A stretch of DNA of 42,393 bases from Bradyrhizobium elkanii WSM2783 (GTDB lineage Bacteria > Pseudomonadota > Alphaproteobacteria > Rhizobiales > Xanthobacteraceae), in the NCBI RefSeq assembly GCF_000472865.1, contig NZ_AXAP01000069.1, positions 1 through 42,393 on the forward strand, given 5' to 3'. The notes below the pieces were generated by a model. That model worked only from the letters and a program-made list of their open reading frames with translations, did no database searches and was not told the DNA's origin. Position numbers and translations under genes: made by a program. Below are positions 25,510 through 32,976 of this stretch, one piece after another; the first letter of the stretch is position 1, and each line of letters begins with the position of its first letter.

Positions 25510-27663
25510 ATGCATGGTTCTTTTAGCGCTGGCGATCCAAACGCGCAAGCGGAGACCGGCGACCAAGCGCTCAAGCCCGATGTCACCGCCATCAGCACGC
25601 ATCTGCATGCGCTGTTTCCGGCCGGATTTGTGCATCGCTGGCCTGATGCGCAGGTTGAGATCATCTATGGGCCGCCCGGTGACTTCACCAAATCTCGATG
25701 GTTCTCGGCATTCGACCTGAAGACCATCGTCGATTTTGTCGAGGTGCGCAGCGCCTGTGGCGACAACATCTATGTCGGTGCAGCGCTGCGTCATGGTTCG
25801 GTGCCGGAAAGCGGCAGGGCCAACGCGGGCAACTATCTGGCCGGACAATATGCGTGGTGCGAATACGATGGTGCTGGTGATGAAGAGCGCATCGTCGCGA
25901 TCTGCAAGGACAAGCATCTGGAGCCCGCGATCATCGTGACCACCGGCACCACGCCGCACCCCCGACGGCATCTATATTTCCGTATCAAGGATGGCGCCAT
26001 CACGTCGGCGGCACAAGAGGCCGTCAATGTGACGCTGCGTGATCTGTTCAACAGCGACAACGTGAAAGATCCGATCCGTATCATGCGGCTCGGAGGCAGC
26101 TTCAATACTCCGACCCCTGAAAAGCGGAAGGTCCGCGGCTACATCCGCGAGATCGTGACGGTACAGGTCGCGCGTGAACCTCGGGAGTATTCGACCGAGG
26201 AACTGATCGCGCTGTGTCGCCCAGCGGGCGGCGAGACAAGCGGCTATGACTTCAACAGCGCCCGATCGCGCCGAACGGATGATCAGCTGTTTGAGCTTCT
26301 GGAGAAAAGCCGCATCGCGAGGCAATGGCACGACTCGATGCGCGACGCAATTGCCAGCATGATCGGTCGCGGATGGAGCGACGATGCGGTTCGCTTCACT
26401 TGCGCATCGTATTGCAAGGGCGGCAAGGATGATCGTGACCTCGACCGGCTGATCGATGGCGCGCGCAAGAAGTGGAACAGGCCCAACCCTGATGATAACA
26501 GCACGGCATCGGCCACGATGCAGCAGCGGCCGTCCATCACCGCGACGCCTTACATCTGGACAGAACCGGAGAAAATCCCGCCGCGCGAGTTCCTCTACGG
26601 GCGTCGGCTGATCCGCAAATATGCGACCGCAACCATCGCACCCGGCGGCGTCGGCAAAACCGCTTTGGAGGTTGCTGAAGTTCTGTCGATGGTGTCGGGC
26701 AAGGCGCTGCTCGGCATTCAGACGCCGCCATTGCGGGTCTGGCTGTGGAGCTTGGAGGACCCCCGCGAGGAGATGGCGCGCCGTCTTCAGGCCGCCGCGA
26801 AGCACTACAATCTCACGGCCGAGCATATCGACGATCGCCTGTTTGTTGACAGCGGCCGCGAGCAGCCCTTGGTGATCGCGGAGACCACGCGCAATGGCGT
26901 CGTGATCTACCGCCCGGTCGTGGAGGCCATCATCGCCCAGCTCAAGGAGCGCGCGATCGCTGTTCTGATCATCGATCCGTTCGTCAGTTGCCATCGTGTG
27001 ACCGAGAACGACAACAACGCCATCGACGCCGTGACGAAACTGTGGGCGCACGTCGCTGACGCCGCCAACTGTGCTGTCGAACTCGTCCACCACGTTCGCA
27101 AGGGCGAGCAGGAGATCACGGTCGAAAGCGCGCGCGGTGGTGGATCGTTCGGGGATGCCTGCCGCATGGTGCGGGTCATCAACCGGATGACGGAACAGCA
27201 GGCAAGGGACGCTGGCGTCGATAACCATCGTCTGTACTTCCGTACCTTCATTGACAAGAACAACCTCGCTTCGCCTGCCGAGAAGAGCGACTGGTTCAAG
27301 CTGGTGTCCGTCGATCTCGGCAATGGGCCGCTCGGTCCTAACGTGGGCGGCGGCGATAGCATCGGCGTGGTGACGAGATGGGAATGGCCCGACGCAACTC
27401 AGGATCTGACCGGCCGCGACTTTGAACTGGTTGCCACCGCCATCCGGGCGGGCAGCTGGCGGGCTGATATTCAAGCCAAGCAGTGGGTTGGGCGAGCAAT
27501 CGCAAAGGCGCTCGGATACGACCTCGACGATCGCGCCGACAAGGCGGCCGTCAAGCAGCTCATGAAGTATTGGATCGGCACAGGCGCGCTGGTGGTGGTC
27601 AAACGGGAAACGGAGAAGCGCGAGATGAAGGAGTTCGTCGAGGTAGCTGAGAAGGTCGAGTGA
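25510..27663 (+). CDS. primase-helicase-like replication protein (RepA/AAA ATPase)
   Basis: A 717-residue protein, probably the replication initiator and helicase of the element. The N-terminal half (about residues 20-230) resembles the primase-like domain of mobile-element replication proteins, with AWCEYDGAGDEE as a possible metal site and TTPHPRRHLYFRI. A central PriCT-like helical part follows (about 265-330, with SMIGRGWSDDAVRF). The ATPase is RecA/RepA-like: Walker A APGGVGKTA near 377-385 and Walker B AVLIIDPFVS near 485. A VELVHHVRKG segment is typical of the AAA_25 helicases. The C-terminal 100 residues look like a winged helix. It is followed by an iteron-like cluster, which fits an initiator role. 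Confidence 0.85.
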   Translation: MHGSFSAGDPNAQAETGDQALKPDVTAISTHLHALFPAGFVHRWPDAQVEIIYGPPGDFTKSRWFSAFDLKTIVDFVEVRSACGDNIYVGAALRHGSVPESGRANAGNYLAGQYAWCEYDGAGDEERIVAICKDKHLEPAIIVTTGTTPHPRRHLYFRIKDGAITSAAQEAVNVTLRDLFNSDNVKDPIRIMRLGGSFNTPTPEKRKVRGYIREIVTVQVAREPREYSTEELIALCRPAGGETSGYDFNSARSRRTDDQLFELLEKSRIARQWHDSMRDAIASMIGRGWSDDAVRFTCASYCKGGKDDRDLDRLIDGARKKWNRPNPDDNSTASATMQQRPSITATPYIWTEPEKIPPREFLYGRRLIRKYATATIAPGGVGKTALEVAEVLSMVSGKALLGIQTPPLRVWLWSLEDPREEMARRLQAAAKHYNLTAEHIDDRLFVDSGREQPLVIAETTRNGVVIYRPVVEAIIAQLKERAIAVLIIDPFVSCHRVTENDNNAIDAVTKLWAHVADAANCAVELVHHVRKGEQEITVESARGGGSFGDACRMVRVINRMTEQQARDAGVDNHRLYFRTFIDKNNLASPAEKSDWFKLVSVDLGNGPLGPNVGGGDSIGVVTRWEWPDATQDLTGRDFELVATAIRAGSWRADIQAKQWVGRAIAKALGYDLDDRADKAAVKQLMKYWIGTGALVVVKRETEKREMKEFVEVAEKVE

Positions 27664-27666
27664 GAG

Positions 27667-27800
27667 ATTGCCGAACCTGCCGAACCTTGGTTCGGCAAAG
27701 GTGCGGCAGAGTTAGGCAAGCCATTGCCGAACCCCCACCCCTTCTAGGGGTGTGGGGGTGGAGCAAGGCAGGTGGTGATCGAAAGATAAGGTTCGGCAAT
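27667..27800. repeat. iteron-like cluster, possible replication origin
   Basis: The 9-mer TGCCGAACC occurs five times in 134 bases in both orientations: 27669-27677, 27678-27686, inverse at 27689-27697, 27725-27733 and inverse at 27790-27798. A sixth degenerate copy is near 27700. A hairpin with CCCCCACCCC and GGGGTGTGGGGG lies between. The cluster directly follows the primase-helicase gene, as iterons follow initiator genes in plasmids and P4-like satellites. Confidence 0.65.
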
Positions 27801-28009
27801 CGTCGCAATCACGCGCAGGGCCGAGAGTGTCAGACGGATAGGAGAGAACAGGTATGAATACGAACTTGCTTCCGCAGCAGATCAAATCGGCGGCCTAAGC
27901 ATTTCCGCAATGTATCGGGTCCTTGTTGCGGCCCGCCGGGGTGAGGGGTCGCGCCCCCGCGCCCGGCATGACCAGCGATAGAAATTTCCAAGGGCAACAA
28001 CGACGACAG

Positions 28010-28492
28010 ATGGAGTTCGAAGTGAAACTGATTTCCGCGTTCGGCGCCGCTGACATGCTGGAAGTTGACCGCCAAACGGTCCGGCGCGCCTTGCGTCATG
28101 TCGCGCCGGATGGCTACGAAAAGAAGCAGCCGCGTTGGCGGATGAAGACGATCATCGAGGCTGTTGATCGGCACCTCGGGCGCAATAGTGGTGCCGTTGC
28201 GCCTGCTCAGAGTGCCATGGAGGCTCTCTTTGAACGGTTCGATATCGGCTGCAAGGGCCTTGATGGCTTGCCGGACCTGGAAGCTCGGCGCCGGGAGGCG
28301 CGCCAGCTGATGGCGGTACTGGTTGAGCTGGACACCGCCATGCGGGCCGATGCGCGGGCGCGTCGCGAGGACGAGCTGCGGGCCGCCTTGCGTTGCGACC
28401 AACACTTCCGGCTCGCAATGCGCAACTTTGAGAAGCCGTGTGAATGGACGCTGGATGAGTGCTGGTCCATCCTGGCAAAGGGGACGGGATAA
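28010..28492 (+). CDS. HTH protein, possibly terminase-small-subunit-like
   Basis: A 160-residue protein with an N-terminal helix-turn-helix (about residues 7-45; AFGAADMLEVDRQTVRRAL) and a charged, helical C-terminal part (from about 85, with DLEARRREARQLM). The HTH plus helical assembly domain resembles the layout of Nu1-type phage terminase small subunits, but the similarity is only of architecture and I cannot confirm it. The frame is open from 27923; ATG 27968 or 28010 could be used. It overlaps the next gene in a TAATG arrangement, so the two are coupled. Confidence 0.65.
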   Translation: MEFEVKLISAFGAADMLEVDRQTVRRALRHVAPDGYEKKQPRWRMKTIIEAVDRHLGRNSGAVAPAQSAMEALFERFDIGCKGLDGLPDLEARRREARQLMAVLVELDTAMRADARARREDELRAALRCDQHFRLAMRNFEKPCEWTLDECWSILAKGTG

Positions 28493-28896
28493 TGACCGAC
28501 GAACAGAAGGCGCTCGCCGCCGAACTTGACCGGCTGTCCGCGGACGTAGCGCGACTTGCCGACCGCGTGCGTCGGCTCGGTCGGGCTGGCGGCGCGATGG
28601 ACGATCTGCGTGAGGGCTTGTTTCTGACCGTGGCGCAGGCGGCCACTGTGTGTGACGTTACCGATCAGGCGATTTATTACTGGATCGACCATGCCGCGCG
28701 GATGCGTCACCCTATTGCCGAAAAGCGCGCAAACGTGTGGATCATTGATACAGCACGGCTGTTCGCGTACCTCGCAAGGCATCGCGGCGGGCTGCCCGCA
28801 CGTGTAAAGGCAGAGAACCGACTGCGAGAATATTGGTCCATCTGGTCTGGGCCGCAGGAATTGTGCCCCGACGCGAAAGAGCTTGCGGGCGGCTGA
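28492..28896 (+). CDS. coiled-coil plus HTH (MerR/excisionase-like) protein
   Basis: A 134-residue protein. Residues 1-40 form a likely coiled coil (LAAELDRLSADVARLADRV), followed by an HTH_17-type domain (about 53-105; LFLTVAQAATVCDVTDQAIY then IIDTARLFAYLARH). The ATG overlaps the previous stop (TAATG). It may be the last gene of the integrated element, since a terminator and a chromosomal-type stress gene follow. DNA binding is likely; the target is unknown. Confidence 0.7.
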   Translation: MTDEQKALAAELDRLSADVARLADRVRRLGRAGGAMDDLREGLFLTVAQAATVCDVTDQAIYYWIDHAARMRHPIAEKRANVWIIDTARLFAYLARHRGGLPARVKAENRLREYWSIWSGPQELCPDAKELAGG

Positions 28897-29025
28897 GAGC
28901 GGGGTCACCTGCATGCAGCGACGCCCTATGCGGGCGGTTAGCTGCCGAAGATGAGACCGCTAAAGCGCGATAAATTGTCGCCACTGAGGCTCACAACAGG
29001 TGCTCCGTCATGGCCTAGCAGAGAA

Positions 29026-29044
29026 AAGCCGCCCGTAGGCGGCT
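29026..29044 (-). terminator. intrinsic terminator of csbD
   Basis: On the minus strand AGCCGCC-TACG-GGCGGCT is followed by TTTTCTC. It lies 22 bases after the csbD stop. On the plus strand it may also end the HTH operon. Confidence 0.8.
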
Positions 29045-29065
29045 AGTTCTTGGTCGTCCTGTTGC

Positions 29066-29257
29066 TCACTTCTTTGCAGCATCAGCCGCATCGCGGGCTG
29101 CATCTTTCACGTCGCCTGCGACCTTATGCGCGGAGCCCTTGGCCTTATCCATCTTGCCTTCGGCTTCCATGCTCTTATCGCCAGTGAGCTTACCGGCGCC
29201 TTCCTTAACTGCGCCCTTTGCTTTGTCAGCAGCACCTTTTACATGTTCGCGATCCAT
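29066..29257 (-). CDS. CsbD family stress protein
   Basis: A 63-residue, very hydrophilic Lys/Ala/Asp/Gly-rich protein matching the CsbD family (KGAADKAKGAVKEGAGKLTG), which is induced by general stress in many bacteria; its molecular job is not known. No signal peptide or membrane segment. AAGGA lies 8 bases before the ATG. Upstream is a perfect EcfG-type promoter (GGAAC-N16-CGTT), so control by the alphaproteobacterial general stress sigma factor is expected. It is monocistronic, with its own terminator. Confidence 0.93.
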   Translation of the reverse strand: MDREHVKGAADKAKGAVKEGAGKLTGDKSMEAEGKMDKAKGSAHKVAGDVKDAARDAADAAKK

Positions 29258-29289
29258 TATCGTAATCCTTGCTTGTGAAGATGCACGAT

Positions 29290-29314
29290 AACGGCGGGCC
29301 TAGTAGGCCGTTCC
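29290..29314 (-). promoter_or_regulatory. EcfG (general stress sigma factor) promoter of csbD
   Basis: On the minus strand GGAAC (29314-29310) is followed by 16 bases and CGTT (29293-29290), an exact match to the EcfG consensus. The predicted transcript start is about 26 bases before the csbD ATG. Confidence 0.8.
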
Positions 29315-29640
29315 AGAGGGAGCCATACTTTAACGAAAGCGAGAGAGGCGTCTTGTGTGGTAATCATGTATCGGCCCATCCCAGACATCGCGGCCAGCTC
29401 GGCATTTGCCCGGTTCCAGGGTAGACCGGGAAGTTGGGGGGCGGCAGCCAGAGTAGCGATCGGCCAAAGCCAAATAACAGCAGTGCTGTTGCGAAGTCGG
29501 CAGTCAGCCATAGACCGGACGTTGCTGAGTGTGCGCCTCGACCGCCGCTTTTGACCCCAAGCCGACATCGGGCTCAGCCCTCATTGCCTCTGAACACGAG
29601 GGCTCCCACAGGAGGTTCGCCAGATGGTACGGCACCGCCT
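29315..29640. other. non-coding stretch with dispersed-repeat remnants
   Basis: No convincing gene here. A minus-strand frame (29257-29568) begins with a Met-Ser-Ala-Trp-Gly-Gln-Lys-Arg sequence. That resembles the spurious reading frames of a repeated non-coding sequence common in Bradyrhizobium, with GACCCCAAGCCGACATCGG nearby. It is probably a decayed repeat between csbD and the arylsulfatase. Confidence 0.4.
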
Positions 29641-29645
29641 ACGCT

Positions 29646-29659
29646 TTGATCTAGATCAA
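29646..29659. promoter_or_regulatory. FixK/FNR-type box upstream of the arylsulfatase
   Basis: TTGATCTAGATCAA is a perfect palindrome and an exact match to the FNR/FixK consensus TTGAT-N4-ATCAA. Its centre is about 90 bases before the preferred start at 29743, so a class II promoter (centre at -41.5) would start transcription near 29694. Confidence 0.7.
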
Positions 29660-29742
29660 CGATGACGGTGACTGCGAGGTTGAATTTTGCGGCAACATTT
29701 TTCCACCCACCTACCTTGAGTTCGGATTAGCTGGAGATGACT

Positions 29743-31341
29743 ATGAGACCTAGCATCAGATCAGCAATTCTATTGTTCATTTCTGGCTTTGCGGCGGCCC
29801 TTTGCTGCGGGCCAGCAACCGCACAACAGCAGCGGCCCAATATCGTGTTCATCATGGGCGATGACATTGGTTGGGCTAACATCAGTGCCTATCATCGCGG
29901 CCTCATGGCGAGCCGGACGCCAAACCTCGATCAGTTGGCGTCAGAAGGAATGATGTTTACGGACTACTATGCCGAGGCAAGTTGCACGGCAGGTCGGGCA
30001 AATTTCATCACCGGAGAGCTACCTTTCCGCACGGGGCTGACCACTGTCGGTCAGGCAGGCTCGCCCCAAGGCATGCCGGACGAAGCGCCGACGATAGCCA
30101 CTGTACTTAAGTCCATGGGTTATGCGACGGGCCAGTTCGGCAAAAATCACTTAGGCGACCTAAATAGGTTCCTGCCGACCGTGCACGGGTTCGACGAGTT
30201 TTACGGGTATCTCTATCATCTCGATGCGATGGAAGATCCCTGCCACGTCAACTACCCGCCGCAACTAAAAGCCACGGTGGGGCCGCGTAACATGCTTCAC
30301 TCATACGCGACCAACGTCGATGATGCCTCGGTCGAGCCACGGTGGGGCCGGGTCGGCAAGCAGAAAATCGAAGACGCGGGAGAACTCTGCCCAAGACGCA
30401 TGGAGACCGTTGACGACGAGATATTGGCGAACGCGCTCAAGTTCCTCGACAAGGCAAGGCAGGACAACAAACCCTTCTTCCTCTGGCTAAATCCAACCCG
30501 CATGCACGTGGTAACTCACCTGTCGGATAAGTACGAGAAAATGCGCACGCCCAAAAACGGCTGGTCGATTTCTGAGGCGGGGATGGCACAACTCGACGAC
30601 ATCGTCGGATCGGTGATCAAGTATCTGCGCGACAACGGCCTTGCGGACAATACCATCCTCGCCTTCTCGACTGACAACGGGGCGGAGAACTTCACTTGGC
30701 CGGACGGGGGCCAGACCCCGTTTGCTGGAGCCAAGGGAACGGTTATGGAGGGTGGCTTCCGCGCACCGATGATCATTCGCTGGCCCGGCAGGATACCGGG
30801 TGGCAATGTCGAGAATGGCTTGATATCCGGCCTCGACTGGTTCCCGACGTTCGTGGCAGCCGCTGGCAACCCGAACATTGTCGATGAATTGAAGAGAGGC
30901 AAACAAATCGGGGACCGGACGTACAAGGTTCACCTCGACGGCTATGACCAGACGGAGTTGATCACCGGCAAGGGGGCTTCGAAGCGCCACGAGATATTTT
31001 ACTTTGCCGAAACGACGCTCGGCGCGGTCCGCATCGATGACTTCAAATATCGGTTCATCGATCAGCCGAGCGGCTGGTTTGGCGGCACCGTCAAGCCGGA
31101 TTGGCCGATCCTCGTTAATCTTCGGCTGGACCCGTTCGAGCGGACAGGCCTGAACCAATCGATCAACTACTACAATTGGTATGCTTACGAGTTTTGGCGG
31201 TTCGTTTTTGTCAAGGACAAGGTGGCAGAGACAGCACAAACCTTGCTCGAGTTCCCGCCTATGCAAAAGGGCGCGAGCTTCAATCTCGAAGCCCTAAAGC
31301 AAGAGATGGAGAAAAAATTAGAGAGCCGCGCTGCTCAATAA
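29743..31341 (+). CDS. secreted arylsulfatase (type I sulfatase)
   Basis: A 532-residue enzyme that hydrolyses sulfate esters in the periplasm. A signal peptide (about residues 1-28, ending near Ala-Thr-Ala-Gln) is followed by the alkaline-phosphatase-fold domain: PNIVFIMGDDIGWAN with metal-binding Asp residues, and SCTAGRANFITG, whose Cys81 would become formylglycine (CTAGR variant of the C-x-P/A-x-R motif). FGKNHLGD and STDNGAENFTWP supply further active-site residues. The length is normal. GGAG sits 6 bases before ATG 29743 but touches ATG 29737, so 29743 is preferred. GC content is lower than the core genes. A FixK box lies upstream. No sulfatase-maturating enzyme gene is in view. Confidence 0.93.
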   Translation: MRPSIRSAILLFISGFAAALCCGPATAQQQRPNIVFIMGDDIGWANISAYHRGLMASRTPNLDQLASEGMMFTDYYAEASCTAGRANFITGELPFRTGLTTVGQAGSPQGMPDEAPTIATVLKSMGYATGQFGKNHLGDLNRFLPTVHGFDEFYGYLYHLDAMEDPCHVNYPPQLKATVGPRNMLHSYATNVDDASVEPRWGRVGKQKIEDAGELCPRRMETVDDEILANALKFLDKARQDNKPFFLWLNPTRMHVVTHLSDKYEKMRTPKNGWSISEAGMAQLDDIVGSVIKYLRDNGLADNTILAFSTDNGAENFTWPDGGQTPFAGAKGTVMEGGFRAPMIIRWPGRIPGGNVENGLISGLDWFPTFVAAAGNPNIVDELKRGKQIGDRTYKVHLDGYDQTELITGKGASKRHEIFYFAETTLGAVRIDDFKYRFIDQPSGWFGGTVKPDWPILVNLRLDPFERTGLNQSINYYNWYAYEFWRFVFVKDKVAETAQTLLEFPPMQKGASFNLEALKQEMEKKLESRAAQ

Positions 31342-31552
31342 GGTTCACAAAGACCCCGGGCGCGCTGTTCGCATGTTAGGAGTGGCGCGCCCCGCGACCT
31401 CCGGCGCTTGCATCCATGCCCGCTTCTGGCCCATTGCGGAAATGCCGGTAGGCGGCTGGAATGCCAGCTTTCAAGAGGAAAGCGGACGCAGCCTGTTAGG
31501 ACACGCCGACAATAACTTCACCGCGCGCCAGCAGCCAAAAATTCACAAAAAT

Positions 31553-31597
31553 GTGGAGCACACCACAAAAGACTGCACTGAATGTGGAGCGCTCCAC
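31553..31597. promoter_or_regulatory. paired operator-like palindromes
   Basis: GTGGAGCACACCAC (31553-31566) and the perfect palindrome GTGGAGCGCTCCAC (31584-31597) are spaced 31 bases centre to centre, about three helical turns, so a regulator could bind both on one face. They lie in the otherwise gene-free 302-base gap before the coiled-coil gene. The first part of that gap resembles decayed repeat. Confidence 0.6.
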
Positions 31598-31631
31598 GCG
31601 CCGAGCCTACGCAAATCACATTGCGCCCGCG

Positions 31632-31637
31632 TATACT
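31632..31637 (+). promoter_or_regulatory. possible -10 element (TATACT)
   Basis: TATACT lies so that transcription would begin at about the ATG at 31644. There is no clear -35 hexamer and no Shine-Dalgarno before that ATG, which would fit a leaderless mRNA. This is a weak call on its own. Confidence 0.3.
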
Positions 31638-31643
31638 CGCCGC

Positions 31644-32594
31644 ATGAGAAATCCGTTTCGAAAAGCTCCGATGCACAAACTCGAAACTGCCATCGTCTCG
31701 CTCACGAAGCGCGGTGAACAGCTCGCCGCTAAGCGCGTCGTAGCACAGGACGCCTTGGACAAGGCGAGCAAGGCCCGGCTGGAAGCGCACTTGTCGGGCG
31801 ATCTCGACGATCAGCGCGCTCTCGACAACTTGCAGGCTGCCGTTGACATGGCAGCGTCCACGTTGGCGGGCCTCGACGAAGCGCTTGGCGTCCTGGCGCA
31901 ACAGAAGGCAGAAGCCGAAGCCCAGCTTGCTGCTGAACGCGAGCGCGCTGAACGTGCAGCGGCGGCCGATAAGCTGGAGAAGCAAGTAGCTGCTATCGGG
32001 GCGGCCCTGCCGAAGTACCTTGAGCAGTCGCGAGTTCTCGCCGATGCGCTGTCCGAAATCGGACACTGGCATTTCGAAAGCGCTCAGATGGCGAGCTTCA
32101 TCATCAACGGCATGGGTCAGGTGGAAATTGCGGCGAACTTCGCGTTGGCTGAGTTGAGGATGATGCCGGAGCGGATCAAGACCGGCGGGGCGACGATCCC
32201 CCGCGATCAACGCGAGCCTGCGGCGGTCGCGGTGGTCGAGCCGCGCCCTGCCACCCAAGAGGTCTTCATGATGCGGTCCGCGAAGTTCCGCGACCACGAA
32301 GGCGCGGTGCGGATTGCGAGGCAGTACGACGACGCCGAGATGCCGGTGCAGACCGCACAGCGCGCGTTGCGTCGTAACGTTGCGGTCCCGGTGAGCGATC
32401 CTCGCCGCGCCAAGTTGAGGGGTGCGCGCGGTGGTTTTGCCGTCGATCCGCGCTCGCCTGATGTTGTTGATTTGGACGATGAGACCAGTCCGTCCCGTAA
32501 CGAGGAGTTGGCGAGTGAGCCGGTTGGCAACTTCACCGTGATCGACCGCAGCTCGGAGAGCCGCACGATCAAGGTCGCTGGGCCGGACTTTTAG
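31644..32594 (+). CDS. coiled-coil protein of unknown function
   Basis: A 316-residue soluble protein. After a basic N-terminus (RNPFRKAPMHKLE), residues about 10-115 are rich in Ala, Glu, Lys and Leu with heptad-like spacing, including LAAERERAERAAAADKLEKQ. The middle (120-170) is mixed; the C-terminal 100 residues are Pro/Arg/Asp-rich and probably flexible. No signal peptide or membrane segment. I do not recognise a family, though long-coil proteins of this look occur in prophage and island modules. It heads a three-gene operon ending in an M41-like peptidase and could be a substrate or partner of that peptidase, which is speculation. Confidence 0.7.
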   Translation: MRNPFRKAPMHKLETAIVSLTKRGEQLAAKRVVAQDALDKASKARLEAHLSGDLDDQRALDNLQAAVDMAASTLAGLDEALGVLAQQKAEAEAQLAAERERAERAAAADKLEKQVAAIGAALPKYLEQSRVLADALSEIGHWHFESAQMASFIINGMGQVEIAANFALAELRMMPERIKTGGATIPRDQREPAAVAVVEPRPATQEVFMMRSAKFRDHEGAVRIARQYDDAEMPVQTAQRALRRNVAVPVSDPRRAKLRGARGGFAVDPRSPDVVDLDDETSPSRNEELASEPVGNFTVIDRSSESRTIKVAGPDF

Positions 32595-32596
32595 CG

Positions 32597-32857
32597 ATGA
32601 GCAAAGGACCGCCCGGTTGGGAGCCGCATCGGATCGACCATCGGCTGGATGGTTGGATCGCCGGTCCGACCAACAACGGTCGTGCGCCCCGTGCCGTTGC
32701 GGAAATGATCCTCGATGCGATGCCACCGATTGGCCGCCGCAGCGCCATTGATCGCATTCGCGCGCGCATGCTCGTGCGGCAGCACGAGTATGATCTTGCG
32801 GAGAAGGTTCGTCTTGCGCGTCAAGCGCGTTTCAGGCGCGCGAAAGTGCGAGAATGA
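32597..32857 (+). CDS. small basic protein of unknown function
   Basis: An 86-residue, Arg-rich protein that begins 2 bases after the coiled-coil gene stops and overlaps the frame of the next gene by ATGA. It contains a helical stretch (PRAVAEMILDAMPP) and a very basic C-terminus (ARQARFRRAKVRE) that could bind nucleic acid. No family recognised. The tight spacing argues that it is a real member of the operon. Confidence 0.6.
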   Translation: MSKGPPGWEPHRIDHRLDGWIAGPTNNGRAPRAVAEMILDAMPPIGRRSAIDRIRARMLVRQHEYDLAEKVRLARQARFRRAKVRE

Positions 32858-32926
32858 ATGATGGCGAACTCAACGTCCACCGGCTGGGTTGCGGACCTCT
32901 TACCTGGGGGCGTGGTTCGTCAGAAC

Positions 32927-32963
32927 GCGGCCAGCTCATTCCGTCTCCAGGTGAGCTGGCCGC
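32927..32963 (+). promoter_or_regulatory. stable hairpin just before the ribosome binding site
   Basis: GCGGCCAGCTCA (32927-32938) and TGAGCTGGCCGC (32952-32963) form a perfect 12-base stem with a 13-base loop. The Shine-Dalgarno GGGAGG of the peptidase gene starts 2 bases later. It could modulate translation of the peptidase or be a DNA-binding site. Confidence 0.6.
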
Positions 32964-32976
32964 TGGGAGGTTCATG

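Noticed and set aside
27854..27898. 14-residue leader peptide (MNTNLLPQQIKSAA) with AGGAGA upstream, before the HTH genes
   Set aside because: The ribosome binding site is good, but the frame is too short to separate from chance and has no attenuator-like structure after it.
29257..29568. 103-residue minus-strand frame beginning MSAWGQKRRS
   Set aside because: Resembles the translated form of a dispersed non-coding Bradyrhizobium repeat and overlaps the csbD promoter.
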